A DNA stretch of 64,000 nt from Flavobacterium lindanitolerans. GTDB taxonomy: Bacteria > Bacteroidota > Bacteroidia > Flavobacteriales > Flavobacteriaceae. A model generated the notes under the pieces. That model did no database searches. It was not told the origin of the DNA and saw only the letters and a list, made by a program, of their open reading frames with translations. The position numbers and the translations under genes are program-made. The stretch covers positions 806,001 through 870,000 of the forward strand of contig NZ_PJND01000007.1 of NCBI RefSeq assembly GCF_002846575.1, written 5' to 3'. Position 1 is the first letter of the stretch; each line of letters opens with the position of its first letter. Of this stretch, positions 19,134 to 27,900 are shown piece by piece.

Positions 19134-21164
19134 TTGAAAAAATACTACCTCCTCTTTTTCGTCATTGGTCTGTTACTTCTTGGGTGCTCAAAGAAAAAAG
19201 AAAAATTTTCTGAAAAAAGCATTTCCGACACTCTTGCTACTTATTTAACTCTTGCAAATGAAGACACTATTCCTTATGAAGATAGATTGTCATATAACAA
19301 AAAAGCTTTTGCGATTTTAATTAATGGCGAGAATGATTCTTTAAATAGAGTAAATCTTTTTAAGGTTGCAAATAGATATTATAACATGAATAACATGGAA
19401 GAATATCGAAAAGTATCGACTATTCTACTGGAAAAATCAAAAAGTCAAAATGATACTTTAAGTATAGGTAAGGCATATTATTATTTAGGAGATTATTATA
19501 CAAATACAAGTAGAAAAGATAGTGCGTACTCCTATTTAACGAAAGCAGAAAAAATTTATTTAAAGCTAAATGATAAAGATAATCTCGCCACTGTATACAT
19601 TAATATAGCCACCGTTCAGGGATATGAGAATGATTTTTTAGGAAGCGAGCTGTCAGCTATAAAAGCCTTGAACGTTTTGAGGGATACACAAGATAAAAAT
19701 AAAACTTATGAGGTGTACAATCTTCTTGGAATAATTTCAAATGAATTAAAAGATTATGAAAAAGCACATGAATATCATACAAAAGCTTTAAATCTGATAG
19801 ATGAATACAATTTACAAACTCCCTATCAGAGAGCAAGCTCATTAAATAATATAGGGAATGTTTATCAAAGACAAAATAAATATAGTTTAGCAATTGATAA
19901 ATTCAAAGCTGCGCTAAGAGACAAAAATATGATCAAAGAAAAGCCGAATTTGTATGCCGTTTTACTAGACAATTTAGCTTATTCAAAATTCAAACTTAGC
20001 GATTATTCGGAGTTACCAGGCCTTTTTTACAAATCGTTGAAAATTAAAGATAGCTTAAATTCATATATTGGTATAATTTATTCAAAAATTCATTTGTCGG
20101 AATTTTATGCAGAGACAAAAGACACTATCCAAGCGCAAAGGTTTGTTAAGGAGGCTCTTTTGCTTTCAAGAAAAAGAAAAGATCAAAGAGCTGTTTTGGC
20201 CTCACTAAAACAACTTGGGGCTGTAGATCCTAAAAAAGCTTCTGTTTATTCTGAAGAATATATAAAAATCAATGACAGCCTCCAAAATGCAGAACGAAAA
20301 GCTAGAGATAAATTTGCTCGAATTCAATTTGAAACTGATGAAATCATTCAGCAAAAAGATAAATTAGCCGAACAAAACAGAAATATACTTTTCTTCTTTG
20401 GACTGGTTGTAATGATTGGGATTCTTCTTTTTGTAATCAAAAACCAACGATCCAAAACCAAGGAGCTGATGTTAAAACAGGCGCAGCAAAAGGCCAATGA
20501 AGATATTTACAACCTGATGCTTTATCAGCAAAATAAAATAGAAGAAGGAAGAACTAATGAAAAGATTAGAATTGCACAGGAACTTCATGACGGAATCTTA
20601 GGAAGATTATTTGGAGCTCGATTAAATCTGGACAGTTTGAATAAAAGACAGGATGAGGAGGCTATTGTTAGTAGAAATAATTATCTGGTTGAGCTTAAAA
20701 ATATAGAGCAGGACATTCGTGAAATCTCACACGATCTTAACCGGGAAAAGCACGCCCTAAACAATAATTTTATAGGAATCGTAAATAATCTGATTGAACA
20801 GCAGGAAACGGTTTCACAGGCGAAAGTTTCTTTTGTGGTGGATATGGAAATTGAATGGGAAAAAATTGAAAACTACATTAAGATTAATTTATATCGAATC
20901 CTTCAGGAAGCCTTGCTAAATATCAATAAATATGCCCAGGCAGAAAATATCAGGATTGAAATCATAAAACAGGAAAAAACATTAAGGCTAACTGTGACAG
21001 ATGATGGAGTAGGATTCTCAGTAAGCAAAAAAAGTAAAGGTATTGGCCTTCAGAACATGCTCTCAAGGGCAAAAGCCTGTGAAGCTACTTTTGATATCAA
21101 GTCAAAAATAGGTAAAGGAACCACTATAACGGTTGCATTTCCATTGGAAACCAATCAAAAATAA
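19134..21164 (+). CDS. TPR-containing sensor histidine kinase, lipoprotein-type N-terminus
   Basis: 676 residues starting at TTG (19134). No upstream ATG fits, and the start gives a lipoprotein signal (FVIGLLLLGCSKKKEKFSEK). Residues about 40-410 are tetratricopeptide repeats (YKEAHEYHTKALNL-like units) and would lie outside the inner membrane. A transmembrane helix follows (about 420-438, LFFFGLVVMIGILLFVI), then a coiled coil, a HisKA_3-type dimerisation region with the phospho-acceptor H485 in AQELHDGILGRL, and an HATPase domain (EALLNINKYAQ, DDGVGF, KGIGLQNM). It is 13 bp upstream of its response regulator. A -7 element TATTTTTG sits at 19107-19114. Confidence 0.9.
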   Translation: MKKYYLLFFVIGLLLLGCSKKKEKFSEKSISDTLATYLTLANEDTIPYEDRLSYNKKAFAILINGENDSLNRVNLFKVANRYYNMNNMEEYRKVSTILLEKSKSQNDTLSIGKAYYYLGDYYTNTSRKDSAYSYLTKAEKIYLKLNDKDNLATVYINIATVQGYENDFLGSELSAIKALNVLRDTQDKNKTYEVYNLLGIISNELKDYEKAHEYHTKALNLIDEYNLQTPYQRASSLNNIGNVYQRQNKYSLAIDKFKAALRDKNMIKEKPNLYAVLLDNLAYSKFKLSDYSELPGLFYKSLKIKDSLNSYIGIIYSKIHLSEFYAETKDTIQAQRFVKEALLLSRKRKDQRAVLASLKQLGAVDPKKASVYSEEYIKINDSLQNAERKARDKFARIQFETDEIIQQKDKLAEQNRNILFFFGLVVMIGILLFVIKNQRSKTKELMLKQAQQKANEDIYNLMLYQQNKIEEGRTNEKIRIAQELHDGILGRLFGARLNLDSLNKRQDEEAIVSRNNYLVELKNIEQDIREISHDLNREKHALNNNFIGIVNNLIEQQETVSQAKVSFVVDMEIEWEKIENYIKINLYRILQEALLNINKYAQAENIRIEIIKQEKTLRLTVTDDGVGFSVSKKSKGIGLQNMLSRAKACEATFDIKSKIGKGTTITVAFPLETNQK

Positions 21165-21177
21165 CACACATAACACC

Positions 21178-21846
21178 ATGGCAAAAAAACTAAACATTCT
21201 GATTGTTGACGATCACCCGTTTATTATTGAGGCGTATAAGAATACCATTGCCGGCTACCACCCGGCAGAATTTGAGTTCAATATCACACAGGCAAACGAC
21301 TGTAAGTCGGCATATGAAATCCTGACCAACCCGGCAATAGTTCCGTATGATGTGGCGTTTTTCGATATCAGTATGCCTCCCTATCAGGAAAAGAATATAC
21401 TTTCGGGTGAGGACCTTGCCAAGTTGATGAAAACAGTTTTGCCGTCCTGTCGTGTAATATTGCTGACAATGCACACCGAGTCGTTAAAGATAAACAACAT
21501 CATAAAGACCATCAACCCTAATGGTCTTATCATCAAAAATGACCTGACTTTTGATGAGTTGCTCATAGCTTTTGATAAGATACTGAAAAATGAAAACTAT
21601 TACAGCCAGACGGTCGTTAAGTTTGTAAGCCAGCAATCCAGCGACAGTAATCTGATTGACGAGTACGATCGCCAGATACTTTATCATTTATCAAGAGGAG
21701 TAAAGACTAAGAATATTCCTTTACATACACCGCTGTCTTTGAGTGCTGTAGAAAAAAGAAAATTAAACCTGAAAGATTTGTTCAAAATTAAAGGCGGAAA
21801 TGATGAAGACCTTATCAATGAAGCCAGACTCAGAGGATTCATCTAA
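21178..21846 (+). CDS. NarL/LuxR-type response regulator, partner of the TPR kinase
   Basis: 222 residues from ATG at 21178 (MAKKLNILIVDDHPFII); the frame extends 45 bp into the kinase gene, but the N-terminal receiver pattern fixes this start. The phospho-acceptor is D63 in AFFDISMP, followed by an unusually long loop (PYQEKNILSGED) before helix 4. T in LLTMHT and K in LIIKND complete the receiver. Residues about 160-222 are a GerE-like helix-turn-helix (DRQILYHLSRGVKTKNI ... SLSAVEKRKLNLKDLF). The gene ends 5 bp before the first of four double palindromes, which makes it the leading candidate regulator of that array. Confidence 0.88.
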   Translation: MAKKLNILIVDDHPFIIEAYKNTIAGYHPAEFEFNITQANDCKSAYEILTNPAIVPYDVAFFDISMPPYQEKNILSGEDLAKLMKTVLPSCRVILLTMHTESLKINNIIKTINPNGLIIKNDLTFDELLIAFDKILKNENYYSQTVVKFVSQQSSDSNLIDEYDRQILYHLSRGVKTKNIPLHTPLSLSAVEKRKLNLKDLFKIKGGNDEDLINEARLRGFI

Positions 21847-21851
21847 ACAGA

Positions 21852-21918
21852 TGCGGTTAAACCGTAAAATAAATGCGGGAAAACCGCAAACAGCCTGTAG
21901 TAAATAGCTGTAATTTAG
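21852..21918 (+). promoter_or_regulatory. Double-palindrome promoter P1
   Basis: TGCGGTTAAACCGTA (21852-21866), 7 bp, TGCGGGAAAACCGCA (21874-21888), then exactly 22 bp to a -7-like TAATTTAG (21911-21918). No TTG -33 element, as expected if an activator replaces it. The predicted start is near 21923. Confidence 0.7.
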
Positions 21919-21922
21919 CAAT

Positions 21923-22005
21923 GTAATTTTGAGTTAGAATAAATTAGGGGGTACCTTTTTTATTTCGTTTCTTCAAAAAAAGCTGCCCGCAAGGCAGCTT
22001 TTTTA
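21923..22005 (+). ncRNA. Predicted short RNA 1 (about 83 nt)
   Basis: It lies between promoter P1 and a strong terminator (21975-22004, AAAAAAGCTGCC with GGCAGCTTTTTT). There is no credible reading frame. It contains a G5 run at 21947-21951. It is not clearly homologous to the two longer RNAs of the array. Existence is inferred from promoter and terminator only. Confidence 0.45.
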
Positions 22006-22006
22006 T
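21975..22006 (+). terminator. Terminator behind short RNA 1
   Basis: 12-bp stem AAAAAAGCTGCC/GGCAGCTTTTTT with a CGCAA-type loop and T run. It also ends read-through from the response regulator gene. Confidence 0.85.
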
Positions 22007-22023
22007 TGGGCTAACAAAAGGAT

Positions 22024-22090
22024 TACGGGAAAACCGTAAAACAAATGCGGGAAAACCGCAAACAACTAGATGCTGTAATGGCTAGTTTTA
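22024..22090 (+). promoter_or_regulatory. Double-palindrome promoter P2
   Basis: TACGGGAAAACCGTA (22024-22038), AAACAAA, TGCGGGAAAACCGCA (22046-22060), 22 bp, then a -7-like TAGTTTTA (22083-22090). Palindrome centres are 22 bp apart, about two helical turns. Confidence 0.72.
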
Positions 22091-22094
22091 CACT

Positions 22095-22267
22095 GTAATC
22101 AAAAACGTCTTTTTTAAAGAGCAGGAAGCAAGTAAGTAGCAAAAAAATTTAATGATATTACCCTTTTGTCAGCCCCCAAAATTGACTTAACCTACAAAAA
22201 TCAATCGGCTGCTTGCGATTCCAAAAAAATAAAAATGCGGTAACTCCCCAAAGTGCCGCTTTTTTTA
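22095..22267 (+). ncRNA. Predicted structured small RNA, copy A
   Basis: About 173 nt between P2 and a terminator. The 40-nt core at 22160-22199 matches the core of copy B (22747-22786) at nearly every base, including TTTTGT, the AGCCCCCAAA loop and CCTACAAAA. An imperfect stem closes it: GGAAGCAAG (22124-22132) pairs with CTTGC-GA-TTCC (22212-22222). Inside, GTCA (22168-22171) pairs with TGAC (22183-22186). The only frame across the core is 12 codons and is not conserved in copy B, so it acts as RNA. It may belong to, or be compared with, Flavobacteria RNA motifs such as Flavo-1 or 6S-Flavo. Confidence 0.65.
22231..22267 (+). terminator. Terminator of small RNA copy A
   Basis: Stem 22237-22245 with 22252-22259 (GCGGTAACT with AGTGCCGC, one bulge) followed by T7. 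Confidence 0.8.
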
Positions 22268-22286
22268 TGCTCTTAGATTTTTTGAA

Positions 22287-22353
22287 TACGGCTAAACCGC
22301 AAAACAAATGCGGGAAAACCGCAAACACTCTAAGTGTCTGTTGAATAACTTAG
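22287..22353 (+). promoter_or_regulatory. Double-palindrome promoter P3
   Basis: TACGGCTAAACCGCA (22287-22301), AAACAAA, TGCGGGAAAACCGCA (22309-22323), 22 bp, then a -7-like TAACTTAG (22346-22353). The predicted start near 22358 leaves a 20-nt leader before the 22378 ATG. Confidence 0.68.
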
Positions 22354-22377
22354 CATTGATAAATCAGATAGAATTAA

Positions 22378-22569
22378 ATGAAAATAAAGAGCATAATCAT
22401 AATAGCCACCTTAACAGCTTTGCTTTGCTGCAAAAGCGAAACAAATGTTAAAAAGAATTCCAGGCAGAATGTAGCCAAGCGTGAAAGTAAAGATTCGTCA
22501 AAACAGCCAAAAATAACAGTAGTGAAAAACAATGAATATTTTTTGCTGAATGATAGAAAAATAGATTAA
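22378..22569 (+). CDS. Small lipoprotein under promoter P3
   Basis: 63 residues with a short lipoprotein signal (IIIIATLTALLCCKSETN, Cys near residue 18) and a basic, Lys/Ser-rich mature part ending NNEYFLLNDRKID. No family is recognised. It is the only protein product of the four-promoter array, transcribed with a short leader. No terminator follows before promoter P4. Reality is supported by the signal peptide and the promoter position. Confidence 0.55.
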   Translation: MKIKSIIIIATLTALLCCKSETNVKKNSRQNVAKRESKDSSKQPKITVVKNNEYFLLNDRKID

Positions 22570-22595
22570 CGCGTTGAATTATAGTTTTTTAGTTT

Positions 22596-22662
22596 TACGG
22601 GAAAACCGTAAAACAAATGCGGGAAAACCGTAAACAACTAATGAATTACTAATGTAGTTTTA
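22596..22662 (+). promoter_or_regulatory. Double-palindrome promoter P4
   Basis: TACGGGAAAACCGTA (22596-22610), AAACAAA, TGCGGGAAAACCGTA (22618-22632), 22 bp, then a -7-like TAGTTTTA (22655-22662). The -7 element and flanking TTTTACA are the same as in P2. Confidence 0.72.
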
Positions 22663-22666
22663 CAAC

Positions 22667-22849
22667 GTAATAAAGTATAAGTTTTTTCATTGAAGAGATT
22701 AAAAGTAAAACCCAAGAACGTTTAAGCAGTAAAACCAAGTAATACCACCCTTTTGTTAGCCCCCAAATTGGCTTAAACCTACAAAACACTACTGCTTATC
22801 CAATTGGAAAAATAAAAAAAGCGATGATCCCCAACCATCGCTTTTTTTT
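22667..22849 (+). ncRNA. Predicted structured small RNA, copy B
   Basis: About 183 nt from P4 to a terminator. It shares the 40-nt core (22747-22786) with copy A. It is closed by a perfect 9-bp stem, TAAGCAGTA (22723-22731) with TACTGCTTA (22790-22798). The stem bases differ from copy A while pairing is kept, which is compensatory change. The inner hairpin AGCC (22758-22761) with GGCT (22770-22773) presents the same C-rich loop. There is no ATG frame across the core. Confidence 0.65.
22814..22849. terminator. Terminator of small RNA copy B, also usable by thiL
   Basis: GCGATG (22821-22826) pairs with CATCGC (22836-22841), flanked by A7 and T8, so it can work on both strands between the converging RNA gene and thiL. 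Confidence 0.8.
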
Positions 22850-22865
22850 ATGCCTTTTTTTAGGA

Positions 22866-23912
22866 TTAGCCGTTCAGGGCATTCCAACCACGAGCTTTTA
22901 ATGGAATTTTTGTATTGGCTCTCGTCACCAGATGTATGCCTTCACTTTCCGGAGTCATATGCCCTATAACGGTAAAATTTGGATTTCCTTTAATTTTATC
23001 ATAATCGTCCATAGAAATCGTAAACAGAAGTTCGTAGTCCTCGCCACCATTGATGGCAACTGTAGTACTGTCAATGTTGAACTCTTCACAAACATTGATT
23101 AACTGCGGGTCAAGTGGCAGTTTATCTTCATATAAGTTGCATCCAACTTCAGATTGCTTGCAGATATGGATAATTTCCGAAGACAATCCGTCAGAAATAT
23201 CAATCATTGAAGTTGGTTTTACTTCTAAAGCATGCAACAAAGTCCGGATGTCTTTTCTAGCTTCCGGTTTTAGCTGTCGTTCTATAATATAAGTATAGGC
23301 GTCCAGGTCGGGTTGGTTGTTCGGGTTTACCTGAAAAACCTGTTTTTCTCTTTCCAAAACCTGTAATCCCATATAAGCGGAACCAATATCGCCTGTAACG
23401 ACAAGAAGGTCATTGGATTTGGCCCCATTTCGGTACACCAATTCAGATTCCTCAGCTTCACCTATTGCAGTAATGCTGATGATCAGACCTTTTTGAGACG
23501 AAGTCGTATCTCCGCCAATCACATCAATAGTATACTCTTTTGCCGCCAGGGTTATTCCGTCAAACAATTCCTCTAAGGCTTCTAAGGGAAAACGGTTTGA
23601 AACAGCTACCGAAACCGTAATTTGAGTAGGTTTGGCATTCATGGCATAAATGTCAGATAAATTTACCACGACAGATTTATATCCCAAATGTTTTAAGGGC
23701 ATATATGCCAAATCAAAATGTACGCCTTCAATAAGCAAATCGGTTGAAATGACCGCCTTTTTATCTTTGAAATCCAAAACTGCCGCATCATCTCCAATTC
23801 CTTTGAAAGTGGAAGGTTGGTTGATTTCAAAATTTTTTGTCAGGTGTTTTATAAGCCCGAATTCTCCTAATTCGGACAGGTTTGTGCGTTGCTGGTTTTT
23901 ATCTTCAATCAT
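22866..23912 (-). CDS. thiL: Thiamine-monophosphate kinase
   Basis: 348 residues. It phosphorylates thiamine monophosphate to the pyrophosphate cofactor with ATP. AIR synthase-type fold with the magnesium/nucleotide motifs GIGDDAAVLDF, STDLLIEGVHFDLAYMPL, DVIGGDTTSSQ and DISDGLSSEI. The N-terminal LGEFGLIKHL matches the family start. Length is typical of Bacteroidota ThiL. It is a single gene divergent from the ABC transporter at 24081. Confidence 0.94.
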   Translation of the reverse strand: MIEDKNQQRTNLSELGEFGLIKHLTKNFEINQPSTFKGIGDDAAVLDFKDKKAVISTDLLIEGVHFDLAYMPLKHLGYKSVVVNLSDIYAMNAKPTQITVSVAVSNRFPLEALEELFDGITLAAKEYTIDVIGGDTTSSQKGLIISITAIGEAEESELVYRNGAKSNDLLVVTGDIGSAYMGLQVLEREKQVFQVNPNNQPDLDAYTYIIERQLKPEARKDIRTLLHALEVKPTSMIDISDGLSSEIIHICKQSEVGCNLYEDKLPLDPQLINVCEEFNIDSTTVAINGGEDYELLFTISMDDYDKIKGNPNFTVIGHMTPESEGIHLVTRANTKIPLKARGWNALNG

Positions 23913-24080
23913 TTTCGTTCTGTAATATGAAATGCAAAGGTACGAACTTTGGAATTGTCAGTAAATCGTAAAGTTTATTTGTTAAAAACGCTTATTTTTA
24001 AAAATAGACTATAAAAATGTGTAACAAAAAAGAGGGTTTTTCCACTAATCCATTATAATCAACCAAAATATTTACAAATT

Positions 24081-24956
24081 ATGAAGCTTAAAATTAACAA
24101 CTTAAGTAAAACGTATAAAAATGGCGTTAAGGCTTTAGATAGCTTAAATCTGGAGATAGGTTCCGGAATGTTTGGTCTTTTAGGGCCAAACGGTGCAGGA
24201 AAATCTTCTTTAATGAGAACCATTGCTACTTTACAAAAACCAGATTCAGGTACTATCGAATTTGATGGCATTAATGTGCTGGAAGATAATATTGCTTTAA
24301 GGAAAATTTTAGGCTATCTGCCTCAGGAATTTGGCGTTTATCCAAATATGTCCGCAGAAAAACTTTTGGATTATTTTGCGAGACTAAAAGGAATTTCTTC
24401 AAAATCAGAAAGAAAAGAATTGGTGAAAAAGGTTTTGGAAGTAACCAATCTTTATGAACAAAGAAATAAATCAGTAAGTGGCTATTCCGGCGGTATGAAA
24501 CAGCGTTTCGGGATTGCGCAATTATTATTGAATAATCCTAAATTGATTATTGTTGATGAGCCAACGGCCGGTTTGGACCCGGCAGAACGCCACCGATTCC
24601 TGAATGTTTTGAGAGAAATAGGAACCAACCATACGGTTATTTTTTCTACACACATTGTAGACGACGTAAAAGAATTATGCCACGAAATGGCTATTTTGAA
24701 CGGAGGGAAAATCCTTGCACAGGGCACTCCGGAGCAGGCCGAAGAAAGATTGAAAGGTCAAATCTGGACAAAAGTAATTGTTCGTGAAGACCTGGATGTT
24801 TATGAACGTGATTTTAACGTAATTTCTTCAAAATACAACCAGGATAATACCCTGAACATTAAAGTGTATAGCAACGAAAAGCCGGACGAAACATTTGTCG
24901 AAGCCGCTCCGCAATTGGAAGACGTATATTTTGTAGCACTTAAATCAGACCAATAA
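24081..24956 (+). CDS. ABC transporter ATP-binding protein
   Basis: 291 residues. Walker A GPNGAGKSS with K41, Q-loop LGYLPQEFGVYPNMSAEKLL, signature YSGGMKQRFG and Walker B LIIVDEPTAGLDPAERHR. The C-terminal accessory region (about 225-291) resembles exporters of the NatA/CcmA type. The gene ends 1 bp before the permease/peptidase gene, so the two form a transporter whose substrate is unknown. Confidence 0.92.
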   Translation: MKLKINNLSKTYKNGVKALDSLNLEIGSGMFGLLGPNGAGKSSLMRTIATLQKPDSGTIEFDGINVLEDNIALRKILGYLPQEFGVYPNMSAEKLLDYFARLKGISSKSERKELVKKVLEVTNLYEQRNKSVSGYSGGMKQRFGIAQLLLNNPKLIIVDEPTAGLDPAERHRFLNVLREIGTNHTVIFSTHIVDDVKELCHEMAILNGGKILAQGTPEQAEERLKGQIWTKVIVREDLDVYERDFNVISSKYNQDNTLNIKVYSNEKPDETFVEAAPQLEDVYFVALKSDQ

Positions 24957-24957
24957 T

Positions 24958-27900
24958 ATGTTTTCAACGATATTTAACTTTGAACTAAAACGATGGTTCA
25001 GGAACCCTTCGTTTTATATATTCGCGGCGCTGTTTTTTGGAATGTCTTTCCTTTTTGCAGCTGCGAACTTTGGTGTTTTTGATGATTTGACTGCGGCAAG
25101 AAGCTCTAATGCTTATGCCAATTCGCCTACAGCGTTAAATGGTTTTATCAACGGAATGAATGTCCTTATTTATTTCCTGTTGCCTATCATCGTTGGGTCG
25201 TCTGTATATAGAGATTTCAGATTCAATATGCATACGATATTGTTTTCCTATCCGTTTACGAAACTGGATTATATTGCCGGAAAATTTTTAAGTTCCCTGT
25301 TTGTTGTTATCCTCATCACCCTGACTATTATTCTGGGTATTGTTGCGGCATCAGTACTGCCGTGGGTAAATCATGACTTGTTGCTTCCTTTTAATCCGGT
25401 GGCCTATGCACAGATTTATCTGATTTATGTCATCCCGAACCTGTTCTTTTTCGGTGTTCTTATTTTTGCATTAGTTACGATTTCAAGAAACATTTCTGTT
25501 GGATTTATCGGGGTTATTCTGGTGTTGTTATTGCAGGTAGTGCTTTCTAGCTTTACGCAGGATATCGATAATAGATATGTGGTGGCTTTATGGGAGCCTT
25601 TCGGAATGGAAGCGGCAAGCTATTATACTAAATACTGGACGATTGCCGAGCAAAATGAAAACCTGTTGCCGTTTGAAGGCGTGATTATCTATAACAGGCT
25701 TATCTGGATGGGAATTTCTCTCGTTATTTTAGGACTGCTTTATTATTATTTCTCCTTTAGCCAAACAGCGCTGACCATTGGAAAAAGCAAGAAGGGCGAA
25801 AGAGCTGTCAAGAATAATTTCGGAGGAATAACAAGAATCGAACTTCCGGTCGTGAAATTTGATTTTTCGAACTGGCAGAATTTAAAAACAGCATGGAGCC
25901 TTTCAAATGTAGACTTTAAATTTATTCTGAAAAACTGGGCCTTTATTGTTATTTCTATTGTAGGACTTCTTTTCCTATTGCTGGTTTCTATTTCTACGGG
26001 TAGCATTTTTGGAACCGACACATATCCGGTGACCTGGCAAATGTTGGAGATTTCAGGAGGCTCTTTTTCGCTTTTTATTAACGTACTGACATTCTTGTTT
26101 GCAGGAATACTGATTCATAGGGCAGATACAACAAGAATGAGCCATTTGATAGATGTAACGCCAATCCCGAACTGGGTATTGTTGTTCTCGAAATTCTTAG
26201 CCATAGTAAAAATGCAGGTTGCACTTCTAATCCTGATTTTGGTTGCCGGTGTGCTGATCCAGTCGTATCATGGTTATTATAATTTTGAAATCGGGCATTA
26301 TCTGTTTGAATTATATGGCATAAAAATATTCCATTTTATGGCCTGGGCTTTTATGGCCGTATTCATACAGACGATTTTCAAAAACTATCTGTTAGGCTTT
26401 TTTATCCTGATGCTGCTTTCTATAGGAATACAGTTTTTATCACAAATAGGAATTGAACAGGATATTTTCAGATTTAATTCTGATACAGGATATGCTTATT
26501 CTGATATGAACGGATACGGGCATTCACTAAACAGCTATTATCTGTATAAGTTGTATTGGAACCTATTGGGGATAGTCTTGTTTTGTATTGCACTGTTGTT
26601 TTGGAAGCGTGGCATCCCGATGTCAATCAAAGAAAGATTTGCCAATGCCAGAAAACGCTTTTCTCCAAAATTGGCAATCCCAATGATAGTAGCATTGGTA
26701 GGTTTCCTGACTATAGGAAGTGCTATTTATTATGAAGACAATGTCAGAAATCCATATTATTCTCAAAAAGAAAATGAAAAACAGGCAGTAGAATGGGAAA
26801 AGAAATATAAGAAATACGAGCATTATGCACAGCCAAGAATTACGGATATCAATGTGAATATGGATATTTATCCAAAAAGCAGGGATTTTAAGGCAAAAGG
26901 CTACTATTTCATGAAGAACAAATCAAAAGAAACCATTGACTCAATATTCCTGAATTATAACGGATTTGAAAGCAAGTTCAAGTTCAATAGGGAAACAGAA
27001 TTGGTTTCAAAAGATACGCTTTTTCATTTTAACATCTACAGGTTGAAAACACCTTTGGCACCTGGTGATTCCATAAAATTGGAATTTGAGGTGTACAACA
27101 AGCCTAATACTTTTATTACGAGCCATTCTCCGGTTTTAGAAAATGGTACGTTCATCAATAACAGCTATTTCCCGTCTATCGGATATTCGGAAAGTGGAGA
27201 GCTTTGGGATGATGAAACAAGAGCAAAATATGGTCTGAAACCCAAAGAAAGAATGGCTAAGCCAACAGACAGTATAGCAAGGCAGAACACTTACATTTCT
27301 AATGATGCTGACTGGGTTAATTTTGAAACTACTGTTAGTACTTCAGATGACCAGATTGCCATTGCGCCAGGTTATTTGGAAAAACAATGGAAAGAAAACG
27401 GCAGGAACTATTTCCATTATAAGATGGACCAAAAAATGTTGAATTTCTATGCCTACCAATCAGCGCGGTATGAAGTGAAAAAAGACAAGTGGAAAGATGT
27501 CAACATTGAAATCTATTATCAAAAAGGTCACGAATATAATATAGACCGAATGATAAAAGGAATTAAAAAATCATTGGAATATTATACTGAAAACTTTGGT
27601 CCGTATCAGCATAAACAGGCACGAATTATTGAGTTTCCAAGAACAGGTGGTGGTTTTGCGCAGTCTTTTGCCAATACAATCCCGTATTCTGAAGCAGTTG
27701 GTTTTATAGCCCATGTTAAAGATGAAGATGAAAATGCGGTTGATTATCCGTTTTCAATTACTTCGCATGAAATGGCGCACCAATGGTGGGCACACCAGGT
27801 TATTGGGGCAAATGTACAGGGCGCAACACTAATGTCTGAAAGTTTATCAGAATACAGTTCCCTGAAAGTATTGGAGCATGAATATGGGAAATCACAGATG

